Notes under the pieces: generated by a model
Told to the model about the DNA's origin: nothing
Database searches by the model: none
What the model saw: only the letters and a program-made list of their open reading frames with translations
Shown: positions 8,725 to 18,300 of the stretch, in pieces
Position numbering within the stretch: the first letter of the stretch is position 1
Layout: each line of letters starts with the position of its first letter
Origin: JAHJFW01 sp964595075
GTDB taxonomy: Bacteria > Patescibacteriota > Patescibacteriia > 2-12-FULL-60-25
Reading direction: 5' to 3'
DNA: 41,339 bases
Assembly (NCBI GenBank): GCA_964595075.1
Contig: CAZQNT010000005.1
Coordinates: 1 to 41,339 of the forward strand
Made by a program: the position numbers and the translations under genes

Positions 8725-11364
8725 ATGGAATGCCCATCCTGTGGCGCGGCGCCGCTCGAAAGAGTGTTGGATTTAACCGACTCACAAACATCGTTTTGGC
8801 GCTGTTTGGCTTGCGGGTCGTATCCGGTGTGTCCTGCTCCGCCAAATCCGACGTATCTCTACACAGAGAAATATTTCGAGGGCGGGGTTCATTCTAAGTC
8901 GCCACGGTATTCCGGATATTTGTCTTATGACGGAGACAGGGGCGTGATGCGTAGGGATTTTATTGAATTGTTCAAGCCGTTCGTCCATGGAGCAAAGCGC
9001 GTTCTTGATATTGGCTGCGCAACAGGAACCGCGCTTGAAGCGTTTCGCGAGCTTGGTGTTCCGGAAGATTGTTTGTCGGGGATCGACGTGAGCGAATACG
9101 CGATCTCCGTCGCTCGTCGCAATTTGCCGCTCGCGCAACTTCGCGCTGAAGACGCTACGTCTGCAGACCTAGGAGGTCCGTATGATTTGATAGCGCTTCT
9201 TGATGTTCTCGAACACGTTGAGAATCCGACGGCGTTAATGAAGAAAGCGATTCAAGCGCTCACGCCGGGCGGAAAAATCATAGTTAGTACTCCGGATCCT
9301 GAAAGTTTCGCGCGCCGAATTTTCGGAGCTCGGTGGAGCGAGTTTCATGCAGGGGAGCATATCTGTTTCGTAGGCGCGTCATGGTTTTCGTGGATCGCGA
9401 GGTCTCACGATCTCCGAGTTCTCGCGTTGCGTCACCACGGGAAACGCGTGACATTGGAACATGCCTTGTCTCGTTTGCGGGCGTACGTTCCTTTTTTTCC
9501 GTTGGCGAAGATCAGACATATCCTTAACTTGAACACGCGTGATCGATTGTTTGCGGTTTTGGAAAAACCAAATTTCTCTGTCACTGCGACCGAGGAGTCG
9601 GGCGACGAGCGGAGGAATCCCTTACATGGAAGGATTCCTTCACTACGCTGCTGCTTCGGTAGGAATGACAAGAGGAGCAAGTTAAAAATCAAACGGGTAG
9701 TTTTGCCGATTATATTCGCCACGGCAATAGGAGTTATCATGTCCGCCTCGATATTGTTTTTTCGTAATCCAATCCTTTCCCCTGTCACGCAGGACGGCGC
9801 GTGGTATCACGCGGTCGTGAAGGAAGCGATAGAAGGCGGCAGTCCTTGGAACGCGGTGTTGGCGGAAGGAAAAGCGTATCCGTATCCCGTGCCGGATTTG
9901 GCGGAAAAGATCATGGCGATCCCGGGTCGTATATTAGGGATGGAGGCGCAGAGCGTTCTTTTGTTTTGGCGTTTCGTTTTGATCGCGTTTCTGGCGTTCG
10001 TGATTTATTGCGTGACAGAGCGCTTGGAAAGTTCGCGCGGTTTGGCTTTTTTTGCAGCAGGAACTTCCGTATTTTTTGCTCCGTTTTTGTATTCGCTCGC
10101 GCATCCGATCATGGCCTTGCTCGGTCTCTCGCCAAGCATGCCGTTTACTATTTACGACCGTCCGGTTCATCCGCAATTCGAAGCGCCGTTCATTTGGTTA
10201 TTTCTGTATTTCGCGACTTCAGCGATGTTGGAGCCGAAGAAAAAACGAAACGCGGTTATCGCTGGACTCGTTTTAGGGTTGCTCGCGCACACATATTTTT
10301 GGGCATGGACGTTTTGCGTTTCCGCGCTAGCCGTACTCGCTTTAATCGCTATAGTGTCACGTTCTCGGATTGTTATTTCGCGCGTTGCGATAGCTGCGAC
10401 GCTAGGACTTCTTATCGCCGCGCCAAAAATAGTTTCACTTGTCCGTTTCACGTTTTTTGGAAACGATTCTTCGTACGCGGAAAGGATGGCGGCGTATTCG
10501 GTACACTTGTTCGCGTCATGGACTTTTAATCTTCCGGTAGTTCTCGCTCTTGCGTTATTTATTTGGAGACGGAGATTTGCATCTCTTTGGGTTCGGACGT
10601 TTGTATCGGCAGGTCTTGGAGGATCGTTCATAGCACTTAACCAACAGGTCGTGACAGGAATTTCCATACAACCGGACCATTACGTTCAGCTTATTACCGC
10701 GTCATTTTCTTTGTGGGTTTTTGTTTGGATAGCATGGACGTTTATGCGCTCGTGGCGTCCGATAGCGCTTCGAATGGCGGTTATTGCCGCGTTGATTATC
10801 GGAGTCGCAAGCGCCTTTATTTTTCAATATCGAAGTTACGTCGCCCATCGCGAATACACCGAGGATCTCCAGCCGTTCTCCGAGATCGCCACTTGGCTCA
10901 ACGCGAACGCGGCTCCGCAGTCGGTCGTTTTTGCCAATCAGCAAACCGGTTTGCTCGTTCCTATCTATACGAACCAAAATTTGTGGTGGCATTTTTACGC
11001 ACTCGCTGTTCCGTCGTCGCGTGAACGTATAGAGCACGCCGCATTCACATGGTTTCGGCTATTTGGGGTAGAGCCGCAAAATCTCCGTCTTCTCGCCGAA
11101 CGCCAACCCGTGGATTTTTCGCAGTATTTCACTCTTTCCACTATCTACGAACAGCGTATTGATTTTATCAACCGCAATATAGAAGGAATCGTTTCGCGAT
11201 ACAGAAAGTTTACGAACGAGAAAACAATTCCTGAGGCGTTACGCGAATATAGAGTCGACTATGTTCTGGTAGATAAGAAGCTGGATACTTGGGACTATCG
11301 CGAACTGGGCGTTGGAGACGCGCTGATTGAGAATGGCAGATTCGCGCTGTATCCTGCGCGATGA
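8725..11364 (+). CDS. SAM methyltransferase joined in frame to a polytopic GT-C-like membrane protein
   Basis: Residues 1-290 form a soluble class I methyltransferase: an N-terminal zinc ribbon (CPSCG...CLACG), SAM motif VLDIGCATGTALEAF near residue 92 and the post-motif LLDVLEHVENP. Residues 325-700 hold many hydrophobic helices, beginning VVLPIIFATAIGVIMSASIL, and a first external loop QDGAWYHAVV. A soluble C-terminal part follows (VDYVLVDKKLDTW). The overall form resembles GT-C glycosyltransferases that use lipid-linked sugars, but I see no diagnostic motif. The join (about residues 297-315, RRNPLHGRIPSLRCCFGRND) is translated from a REP-like repeat, so two formerly separate genes were probably fused by it. 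Both parts would suit cell-surface polysaccharide synthesis; substrates are unknown. Confidence 0.75.
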   Translation: MECPSCGAAPLERVLDLTDSQTSFWRCLACGSYPVCPAPPNPTYLYTEKYFEGGVHSKSPRYSGYLSYDGDRGVMRRDFIELFKPFVHGAKRVLDIGCATGTALEAFRELGVPEDCLSGIDVSEYAISVARRNLPLAQLRAEDATSADLGGPYDLIALLDVLEHVENPTALMKKAIQALTPGGKIIVSTPDPESFARRIFGARWSEFHAGEHICFVGASWFSWIARSHDLRVLALRHHGKRVTLEHALSRLRAYVPFFPLAKIRHILNLNTRDRLFAVLEKPNFSVTATEESGDERRNPLHGRIPSLRCCFGRNDKRSKLKIKRVVLPIIFATAIGVIMSASILFFRNPILSPVTQDGAWYHAVVKEAIEGGSPWNAVLAEGKAYPYPVPDLAEKIMAIPGRILGMEAQSVLLFWRFVLIAFLAFVIYCVTERLESSRGLAFFAAGTSVFFAPFLYSLAHPIMALLGLSPSMPFTIYDRPVHPQFEAPFIWLFLYFATSAMLEPKKKRNAVIAGLVLGLLAHTYFWAWTFCVSALAVLALIAIVSRSRIVISRVAIAATLGLLIAAPKIVSLVRFTFFGNDSSYAERMAAYSVHLFASWTFNLPVVLALALFIWRRRFASLWVRTFVSAGLGGSFIALNQQVVTGISIQPDHYVQLITASFSLWVFVWIAWTFMRSWRPIALRMAVIAALIIGVASAFIFQYRSYVAHREYTEDLQPFSEIATWLNANAAPQSVVFANQQTGLLVPIYTNQNLWWHFYALAVPSSRERIEHAAFTWFRLFGVEPQNLRLLAERQPVDFSQYFTLSTIYEQRIDFINRNIEGIVSRYRKFTNEKTIPEALREYRVDYVLVDKKLDTWDYRELGVGDALIENGRFALYPAR
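9614..9670. repeat. REP-like element inside the methyltransferase/membrane-protein gene
   Basis: Begins GGAATCCCTTACATGGAAGG and ends TTCGGTAGGAATGACA, matching the ends of the REP-like family (reverse complement TGTCATTCC...GGATTCC). It is read through in frame at the junction of two otherwise independent domains. Confidence 0.75.
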
Positions 11365-11372
11365 ATTTTTTT

Positions 11373-11491
11373 GTGTCATCCCCCAGAAAGCATTCGGGGG
11401 GATCCATGGTATAAGGTGAATCATTCCTTTTAATTTGGATTCCCGTCTTCTGCGCCTGAGGCGCATCCGCCTTTGGAGTAACGGGAATGAC
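11373..11491. repeat. Composite REP-like interspersed repeat
   Basis: Outer ends are TGTCATCCCCC and GGGAATGACA. Inside are a GGGGGGATCCATGGT half and a half with the GCGCCTGAGGCGC palindrome. The reverse complement of this whole unit recurs at 34817-34935, where it is translated. It follows the stop of the membrane-protein gene directly and fills the first part of a 580-base gap before the VanW gene. Confidence 0.8.
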
Positions 11492-11632
11492 ACACGCCGT
11501 GTACCGCTAACATTTTTGATTTCCGTTCCGGCGGATATGCGCCTATGGAGCAAGAAAGACGAGGATTGCGGTCACCGGGATTATCTGTTTGGCGAGCAGG
11601 AAAAACGGCTTAAAAAACGAGGTTTTTCGGCC

Positions 11633-11661
11633 TTGACAGGCATTCTGATTCAAACTATAAT
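11633..11661 (+). promoter_or_regulatory. Consensus sigma-70-type promoter (TTGACA-17-TATAAT)
   Basis: A perfect -35 TTGACA (11633-11638), 17-base spacer and perfect -10 TATAAT (11656-11661). Transcription would start near 11668. A hairpin followed by six T begins only about ten bases later, so much of the output may stop there. Confidence 0.75.
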
Positions 11662-11676
11662 CTACCCAGTACATTG

Positions 11677-11703
11677 AACGGCCTTTCAGAGGGACCGTTT
11701 TTT
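11677..11703 (+). terminator. Promoter-proximal hairpin with T-tract (terminator or attenuator)
   Basis: AACGG pairs with CCGTT, with three further pairs inside and a bulged A, followed by TTTTTT. It lies immediately downstream of the consensus promoter at 11633, so it would give a transcript of only about 40 bases unless antiterminated. A similar arrangement stands in front of nusA (31235-31303). Confidence 0.6.
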
Positions 11704-11730
11704 CGTCTCTAGGATAGTCGTGTCAGAGGC

Positions 11731-11759
11731 TTGACAGGAAGTGTGATTCGGGGTATAGA
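11731..11759 (+). promoter_or_regulatory. Promoter (TTGACA-17-TATAGA) for the structured RNA
   Basis: -35 TTGACA at 11731-11736, 17-base spacer, -10 TATAGA at 11754-11759. The expected start near 11766 falls just before the 5' hairpin of the structured RNA. Confidence 0.65.
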
Positions 11760-11765
11760 TGATAG

Positions 11766-11929
11766 TTCGGTTGACAATTAAGGAATTGTTCGAAGTCGCA
11801 CGAGGCTTTGAGCAATCCGCGTCCACGACAAGCATGGGACTTTTTCTTAGGGTGTCGCAGGTCTTCGGACTCGCTCTCCCCTATAAAAAAGTTTCTTGGG
11901 CACGGATTGCTTGAGGTCTTGTTTTATTT
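11766..11929 (+). ncRNA. Structured small RNA, rod-like, 6S-RNA-like shape
   Basis: Bases 11801-11819 pair with 11903-11921 over 19 continuous positions; the mismatches to perfect complementarity are all G-U pairs, a sign of RNA selection. Inside, ACTTTTT pairs with AAAAAGT and TTAGGG with CCCCTA around internal loops. The tip is GGTC-TTCG-GACT, a UUCG tetraloop. A separate hairpin (ACAATT...AATTGT) lies at the 5' end. The closing helix is followed by GTTTTATTT, so it doubles as terminator. A length of about 165 bases and a long rod with internal loops resemble 6S RNA, the RNA-polymerase-binding RNA, but I cannot identify the conserved central bubble with certainty. The SRP RNA loop motif is absent. 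Confidence 0.55.
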
Positions 11930-11945
11930 CTGAAATACTACAGAC

Positions 11946-13802
11946 ATGAATGAATCCGAATCCAACAAGTTGACTATTAGGGTACTCGCCATTTGGGCGG
12001 GGGTTGGCGTTGGCGTTCTGGCGTTGTTCGCCGCTGCCGTGGTTGGCGCAGAAGCCGCGTATTCGCGGTTTTATGATAATCGGATTTTTCCCGGCATCCG
12101 CGTTCTCGATGTGCGTCTTGACGGTCTAACGAAAAACGAAGCGAGGCAGGCTGTGCAAAAAGAGCTCGACGCAGAACTCGGCAAAGGGCTTCGTTTTCGG
12201 TTTAACGAGAAGGACATTTCCATCAACGCCGTCGTTAGCGCGACTGATCCTGATATTGCACGCGAGCTTGTTCATTTCAATCTTGATCCCGCGCTTGACG
12301 AAGCGTTTTGGTCCGGCCGCGGCGGTTCTTGGTTGTCGCGCGTTTTTTTGCAGATGGATTCGCGAGTCGGGCCCACGCGTATTCCTGTTGAAATTACGAT
12401 CGACGAGAAAGCGATAGAAGATGCCGTTCGCGTAGTTTTGAAGGACGAGCTTTCTCCTGCAAGGGACGCGACGTTTTCTGCGGTTTTTGCAACGGGCTCC
12501 ACGCCGTTCGTGCATATCGAAAACGAGCGGAGCGGAATGAATATCAACATGGAGCGAGCATTCCGCATACTTCGCGAGCAGGCGGCGCGTCTTTCATTCG
12601 AACCGATTTTGATCGAAGTGGCGAAAGAGGATCCGAAAGTTTTAGCCAAAGACATTCAGCCGCTGGTGCCGGAGATTTTGGATATTCTTAATCGTCCAAA
12701 CCTTATTTTTACAAGCGAATCCGCGTCGTTTCGCGTGACTACAAGCACGATCGCTTCGTGGCTTACGATCGCAACGGTAGAAGGAGAGCGGAAGATCGTC
12801 ATAGACGAACAAAGATTCGGAGGTACGCTTCGTGGCCTCGTGCCGAACTTGGAACAGACCGTAAAAAACGGAAGTCTCGTTGTTAAAGACGGCAAAATAG
12901 TTTCATTCGTGCCCGGAACGCAGGGGCTTTCGATCAACGCGCAAGGGACGCTTGCAGCGGTAATAAAGGATTGGCCGAAAACGTCGACGTTTCCGATCGA
13001 GGTTATCATTACGTCCGGCTCCATCCTTGGCGAAGATCCGGAACGTCTCGGCATTAAAGAAATAATCGGAGTCGGAACTTCTAATTTTTCTGGATCGCCT
13101 ACCAATCGCCGAAAAAATATCCGGAAGGGCGCTGAAAAGGTAAACGGGTCGCTCATCGCGCCGGGCGAGGAGTTTTCATTGCTCAGAACTCTCGGGGTAA
13201 TAGACGGTGAAAACGGCTGGTTCCCGGAGTTGGTTATCAAAGGAAACAAGACAACGCCTGAATTCGGCGGCGGACTTTGCCAGATCGGCACCACCACGTT
13301 TCGCGCTGCGCTTAACTCGGGTCTCGATATTACGATGCGTCAGAGTCACTCGTACCGCGTGCGGTATTACGAACCGGCAGGAACGGACGCGACCATTTAC
13401 GACCCGATGCCGGATTTTCGTTTTATCAATGATACCGGTCATTATATTTTGATAAACACCTATATAAAAGGCGATAATTTGATATTTGAAGTTTGGGGCA
13501 CAAAGGATGGCAGGAAAGTCGATCCGATCAAGCCGCGCGTATACAACATCGTAGAGCCGCCGCCTATGAAACTTATTGAAACGCTGGAATTGCCGCCGGG
13601 AAAGAAAAATTGTACCGAAACCGCTCACGCCGGAGCGGACGCTGATTTCAAATATCGAGTTACGTATGCGGACGGAAAAGCCAACGAGGAGATTTTTAAG
13701 AGCCACTATCGTCCATGGCAAGCCGTGTGCCTAATAGGAGTGGAAGCTTTGAGCGACGCGCAAGCGTCGTCTACGACGGAAGCGACGCCGCTGGCGGAGT
13801 GA
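11946..13802 (+). CDS. VanW-family protein with N-terminal membrane anchor and peptidoglycan-binding-type domains
   Basis: One transmembrane helix near residues 15-38 (IWAGVGVGVLALFAAAVVGA) anchors an extracellular protein. Residues about 45-370 form repeated alpha/beta modules of the YoaR/PG_binding_4 type (for example FPGIRVLDVRLDGLTKNEAR). The VanW domain runs from about residue 374 to 530, with FSGSPTNRRKNIRKGAEKVN, APGEEFS, GGGLCQIGTTTFRAAL and SHSYRV. VanW proteins accompany cell-wall genes, but their activity is not established. A short C-terminal domain with two cysteines follows. It starts 17 bases after the structured RNA; read-through from that promoter is the only visible transcription source. 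Confidence 0.88.
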   Translation: MNESESNKLTIRVLAIWAGVGVGVLALFAAAVVGAEAAYSRFYDNRIFPGIRVLDVRLDGLTKNEARQAVQKELDAELGKGLRFRFNEKDISINAVVSATDPDIARELVHFNLDPALDEAFWSGRGGSWLSRVFLQMDSRVGPTRIPVEITIDEKAIEDAVRVVLKDELSPARDATFSAVFATGSTPFVHIENERSGMNINMERAFRILREQAARLSFEPILIEVAKEDPKVLAKDIQPLVPEILDILNRPNLIFTSESASFRVTTSTIASWLTIATVEGERKIVIDEQRFGGTLRGLVPNLEQTVKNGSLVVKDGKIVSFVPGTQGLSINAQGTLAAVIKDWPKTSTFPIEVIITSGSILGEDPERLGIKEIIGVGTSNFSGSPTNRRKNIRKGAEKVNGSLIAPGEEFSLLRTLGVIDGENGWFPELVIKGNKTTPEFGGGLCQIGTTTFRAALNSGLDITMRQSHSYRVRYYEPAGTDATIYDPMPDFRFINDTGHYILINTYIKGDNLIFEVWGTKDGRKVDPIKPRVYNIVEPPPMKLIETLELPPGKKNCTETAHAGADADFKYRVTYADGKANEEIFKSHYRPWQAVCLIGVEALSDAQASSTTEATPLAE

Positions 13803-13813
13803 TGCCATTTTCT

Positions 13814-13911
13814 ATGTCATTGCGAGGAGCCAGCAGGCGACGCGGCAATCTTTCAAAGTAAATCTTCTTCATAAAGATTGCCGCGTCGCACAAGCCTCCT
13901 CGCAATGACAT
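13814..13911. repeat. 98-bp inverted-repeat element (MITE- or BIME-like)
   Basis: Ends ATGTCATTGCGAGGAG and CTCCTCGCAATGACAT are perfect inverted repeats. Inside, GCGACGCGGCAATCTTT is mirrored by AAAGATTGCCGCGTCGC, so the whole unit folds on itself. It lies between the VanW gene and hsp20. No second copy of this exact family is in the window. Confidence 0.8.
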
Positions 13912-13935
13912 GCGAGCGTGTGTTATTATTTGTTT

Positions 13936-14307
13936 ATGTCCTCCCAAAATCCATCATCAGATTGGTTTCAGCCCTCGAAGGAAGGGCAACTTTCGCTCGA
14001 CGTGTTTCGCGATAATGACGAGCTTGTGATCCGTTCGCTCGTGGCGGGAGTCGCTCCGGAAGATCTGGACGTTTCCATACACGGCGATCTGCTTACTATC
14101 CGCGGAACGCGAACCGAGCCCAAGGAATTGTTGGACGAGGATTCGTATTACCGCGAATGTTATTGGGGCGCGTTCAGCCGCTCAGTCGTATTGCCGTATG
14201 AGACGGCGACCGATCATGTGAATGCGGTTCTGAAAAACGGAATTTTGGAGATAAGATTGCCAATTAGGGAACACGGGAAAAAGGTTAATGTTAAATGGGA
14301 GGAGTGA
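13936..14307 (+). CDS. Small heat-shock protein (Hsp20 / alpha-crystallin family)
   Basis: ATP-independent holdase chaperone. After a short N-terminal arm, the alpha-crystallin domain spans about residues 20-115: LSLDVFRDNDELVIRSLVAG, APEDLDVSIHGDLLTIRGTR, a YYRECYWGAFSRSVVLP strand pair and the closing NGILEIRLP, which matches the A-x-x-x-N-G-v-L family signature. At 123 residues it is short but complete. Start ATG at 13936 is preferred to an upstream Met because the added residues (MCYYLF) are not family-like. A hairpin terminator at 14409 would end its transcript, past an intervening REP-like repeat. Confidence 0.92.
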   Translation: MSSQNPSSDWFQPSKEGQLSLDVFRDNDELVIRSLVAGVAPEDLDVSIHGDLLTIRGTRTEPKELLDEDSYYRECYWGAFSRSVVLPYETATDHVNAVLKNGILEIRLPIREHGKKVNVKWEE

Positions 14308-14320
14308 AAAGAGGTTCTTC

Positions 14321-14402
14321 GTGTCATCCCCGCGGAGGCGTGGATCCAGACAGTGAAGAATACTCATTTTGAACTGGATTCCAGCCTCCACTGGAATGAC
14401 AC
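14321..14402. repeat. REP-like interspersed repeat
   Basis: GTGTCATCCCC at the left and GGAATGACAC at the right, with GTGGATCCAG and CTGGATTCCAG inner segments; same organisation as the copy at 3020. It lies between hsp20 and its terminator. Confidence 0.75.
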
Positions 14403-14408
14403 AGGAGG

Positions 14409-14432
14409 TTCCGCATGAACTGCGGAATTTTT
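14409..14432 (+). terminator. Rho-independent terminator after hsp20
   Basis: TTCCGCA, 5-base loop, TGCGGAA, then TTTTT. A perfect 7-bp stem with a T-tract on the plus strand. Confidence 0.75.
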
Positions 14433-14442
14433 GTCCCCCTTA

Positions 14443-14451
14443 TGCTATACT
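14443..14451 (+). promoter_or_regulatory. Extended -10 promoter element (TGCTATACT)
   Basis: TG-C-TATACT lies 17 bases before the ATG of the next gene and right after the terminator. No good -35 is present, which is usual for extended -10 promoters. It would drive the Ca-binding-repeat protein and the giant gene. Confidence 0.4.
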
Positions 14452-14467
14452 TTTCTCAGTCCAAATT

Positions 14468-15323
14468 ATGGACAAATTGCCCGTAATGAAGAACGTGGCC
14501 AACCTTTGGAAAACCCTAGCCAAGGAACAAAAAATATCCGCGGCTCTTCTTGGAGTTTGCGGAATCATCGTTCTCGGTTTTTCAGTTCNNNNNNNNNNNN
14601 NNNNNNNNNNNNNNNNNNNNNNNNNNNNNNNNNNNNNNNNNNNNNNNNNNNNNNNNNNNNNNNNNNNNNNNNNNNNNNNNNNNNNNACGAATAAGCGCCA
14701 GCATCCGCGATCCGTTCACGGTTTCAAAAGAAAAATTCACGCAGGCGCGCGAGAAAGTGGAAGCTATCAATCCGGAACAGATTGAGCTCGAAGCGTCCAA
14801 GCGGCGCGATACGGACGGAGACGGCATTTCGGACTTCGACGAAGAAAAACTCATAGGCACGTCTCCTTATCTCCGCGACACGGACGGAGACGGAATGCCC
14901 GACAATGCGGAGCTGGCTCTCGGAAAAAATCCCACGTGCGCGGAAGGAACTACGTGCGCCGGTTTGGCGCTGGACCTTTCCATGATAGCAACGTCCAGTC
15001 CGTTTTTGTCGCCTGCGGCAACGATGCAGGATGGCGGCGGATTTTTTGCGGCGTTTCAGCAGGGGATGAACGACAAGAAACGGATGGTTCGCGAACAGAC
15101 TGGGAGCACGTCGACGGCTTTGGAGGATTCTTTAATTCGTGATGCCGCAGTTATTAGAAAAGCGCTTCTGGACAGCGGAAAAGTGGATAAGGCAACGCTT
15201 GATAAGGTGACTGACGCTCAGTTGCTCCAGGTATACGATCAGGCGGCTCTCGAAGCGCAGCAGAAGCAGTTGCAGGAAAAGACCGGACTGAAAGAAATAC
15301 CGTCCGGCATGACGTCGGAATGA
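14468..15323 (+). CDS. Membrane-anchored protein with DTDGDG calcium-binding (thrombospondin type 3-like) repeats; sequence gap inside
   Basis: The start is ATG at 14468 (MDKLPVMKNV). A hydrophobic helix (ISAALLGVCGIIVLGFSV) runs into a gap of 98 N, and the frame after the gap differs, so the gap length is only an estimate. After the gap there are two acidic calcium loops, RRDTDGDGISDFDEEKL and RDTDGDGMPDNAELALG, then CAEGTTCAGL and a helical C-terminal third. Such loops are found in secreted or surface proteins and bind Ca2+. It ends in TGA four bases before the ATG of the giant secreted protein, so the two are surely one transcriptional unit and may work together at the cell surface. Confidence 0.75.
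14589..14686. other. Assembly gap (98 N)
   Basis: A run of N inside the Ca-binding-repeat gene. Reading frames on either side do not match across 98 bases, so the true length is not 98 or an indel is present. Confidence 0.99.
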
Positions 15324-15327
15324 TTTT

Positions 15328-18300
15328 ATGAAGCGTCCGAATCGTTTCAGTTTCTTACTGGCAAAGCGCATGCTAACGGCAGGCATAGCGGTTGTTTTGG
15401 CGCTGCAGTTTTCATATCCATTGATGGCGCGCGCGGAAGAAACGTACGAAGCGAAATTGCTCCCTATTCCTACTTTGACCGCCACACCCGTGTCGATCAT
15501 GGGTAATATTTATGAGGAGATCAGAAAACAGGTAAGCGGATTTTTCGATAATCTCGTGACTGGCGGCGTTTTCGCTCTCATGAATGCGTTTCAGGTTTTT
15601 TCGCAGCGCATCGCGTATGACGCGGCGCAGCGAATACTGACCGGTGACGCGGGCCAGGCACCGCTTTTTTGGGAGGATGGATTCGGAGATTATTTGGAGA
15701 ATGTTACGAAAGACGCCGGCAATCAATTTATCAGCAGCATCAACTCCGAAGTTTTTAATCCGCTCGGTTACGACCTGTGTACTCCGATCGATCCGTTAAA
15801 GATGCAGCTTTCGTTCGGCGTAAGACCGATCGATCAGCTCAAGGCGACTTGTGATTTCGCAAAAATCGGATCAGCATGGGAACAGACCAAGGATGCGATC
15901 GTGGATACGAAAGACGTGTTCGACAACATCGCGCCCATGTACGATCCTGCCGCCAGCGAGCTTAGCGTCGGGATAGGTTTTCATAATCAGTATCTTGACG
16001 CGCAGGCAAAGAGCGCTACTGCGGCGGAGCTTGATAGGCAAGAAACTCAAGGATTGAAGCAGATTCAGGATGCTATAAGCGGCAACATCAAGACACCGAC
16101 TCAGGTTATCAAGGATACGGTCAGCGAGGTTAATGTCATAAGGCGTCAGTACAAAGCTGCGGAGCTTAGTTCCATGCAAATCGCAACCATCGCGTTCAAG
16201 GTGGGATTTACGCAGCTTGGCATCATGACCGCGTCCACTTTTTTGAACACGTTGGCAGTAGGTTTATTGGACAAGTTATTTAAAGGTTTGACGGGAACGA
16301 GCGTTGAAGTCGGAAGCGTTGATCTGATAAATCCGGAGTCGGTATCCAACAGCAACGTGGCGCGAGCGCGCATAGTATTTTCCGATTTATTGACTCCCAA
16401 TTTATTATCCAGCGCGCAGCAGGATTTTGTTAACGAATTCGTTTCTTGTCCCACGCCGCGCGGCATTTGGAATTGCGCCATGGACGATGCGTTCGCCACC
16501 GCTCTTCGTTCGGTAGGCGAAAACGGCGCGTATACCGTAGGACGCGCTTCGCATGTGGCATTGAACGGCGCGCCTCCGTCGAATCCTGAATTTTTACACA
16601 AGGATTGGGAACTGATCCCGGAGTCAGAAGCGAAAGACAACACGGATCCTTCGTGCTACCAGCGCGCGTACTGCGCGTCCAACCTTACGAAGTTGCGATA
16701 CGCCCGCATCTTGCCGGTGGGTTGGGAAATCGCGGCGAATTCTCCGTACAACACCAAGAAGAACGGGAAGTACATAACGCTCGGCGAAGCTATCCGAGGG
16801 TTTAGCGTGTGTAATGAGACAGGGGAGTCGGATTCGTCTCATCCGTGGTGCAACCTTGTTGATCCGAACTGGGTTCTGACCGCGCCTCCATTCCAGTGCA
16901 AAGTGAAAGGATACGCGGACACCGTGTTTCCGGGAACGCAGATGCGCCTTCAAGATTGCGCGGACGCCGTGTCATGTCTCAAACGCGACGATAAAGGAAA
17001 GTGCACGGGCGGATACGGATATTGTCTTGCGGAAAAACCGACTTGGCGATTTACGGCAGACGAATGCCTTGAACGATTCGCAAGCTGCCGGACGTACACC
17101 ACGCGCGGAAGCGAATTGGTTTCGTATCTCCGCAACACCATCGACTACGGTTCTTGTTCCAAAGACAACGTGGGTTGCCAGTGGTATGCGAGCCAACGGG
17201 ATCCGAGCGATCCGAACGGAAACGTTTGGTTTGGAGAGTACGCGGCGACTTCGGGTCCTCGCGTTTATTTCGACGCAACGGCTAAGACTTGTTCCGCCGG
17301 GAGCGACGGATGCACGAAATTATACGAAGTGCAGTTGAACACGCCGTCTCTCAACCTCGTTCCGAACAGCTCGTTCGAGAGGACTGACGCGGACGAAGGC
17401 GTTGTGAGCAAACTTTTCGACTGGGATTTTATTTTCGCAAAACAGAAACCGAAATACGAGTTTCCCGATCCAGCCGAAGGTCTTAACGCCGTAAATGGAA
17501 GCAACAGTTTCGAGCCGTTCGACGCTGCGGCGGATGAACTTGTCAGTCCGCTTATCGCGATCGTTCCGATTCGTAATTACACTTTAAGCGCGTACGTTCG
17601 TAACGTTGATAAAACAAAAGACGGAAAAATCAGATTGTTATTGCCGCTTACCCAAGACGCGGATGGATTAAAGTCGGTCGCGGCAGGATCGTTTTTCCGA
17701 AGCGACGGTTGTACTTCTCCGTCAAAATCCATCTCTCCGGGGTTTGATCAGACGATCGCATCAGGCGATAAGAGCATTGAGTGGCAGCGCATCGAGTGTT
17801 CGTTCGTATCCAACGTAGGGAGCGCATACGGTCGCGTAGGAATTCTCGGTACGAACGTGTTGGTGGATTCCATTCAGCTTGAAGAAACCGAAAAGGCAAC
17901 GGCTTACGTTGACGGCGTGGCTTCCGGACTCGAGGAAAAACATCTCAAAGTTTCGCCGGAAGAATTTTTCTGCAAAGGATTGAAAACGGATGCCGCGATT
18001 TGTTCCAATTACGCCCGCGTGTGCCAACAGAGCGATCAAGGATGCCAAGGATATCGCGACGTAAACAATCCCACTGCGCCGGAGATTCCGGCTGCGCTTT
18101 CGGCCGTGGATTTTTGTCCCGCGGTTTGCGTGGGATACGCAGAATATCGCAAGCAGCCGTCGCCGTTCGATCTCGGGAAAAACGTAAACGAATTTTTGAA
18201 CGATCCTAACGACGTCACTGTCGCGCATTTCGTACCGTCATACGCAAGGCAGTGTTCGCTTAGGGACGTGGGCTGCGAAGAATTTACCAACGTGGAACTC

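Noticed and set aside
11801..11921. Signal recognition particle RNA
   Set aside because: The conserved domain IV loop bases (GGAA tip with AGCAG internal loop) are absent; the tip is UUCG.
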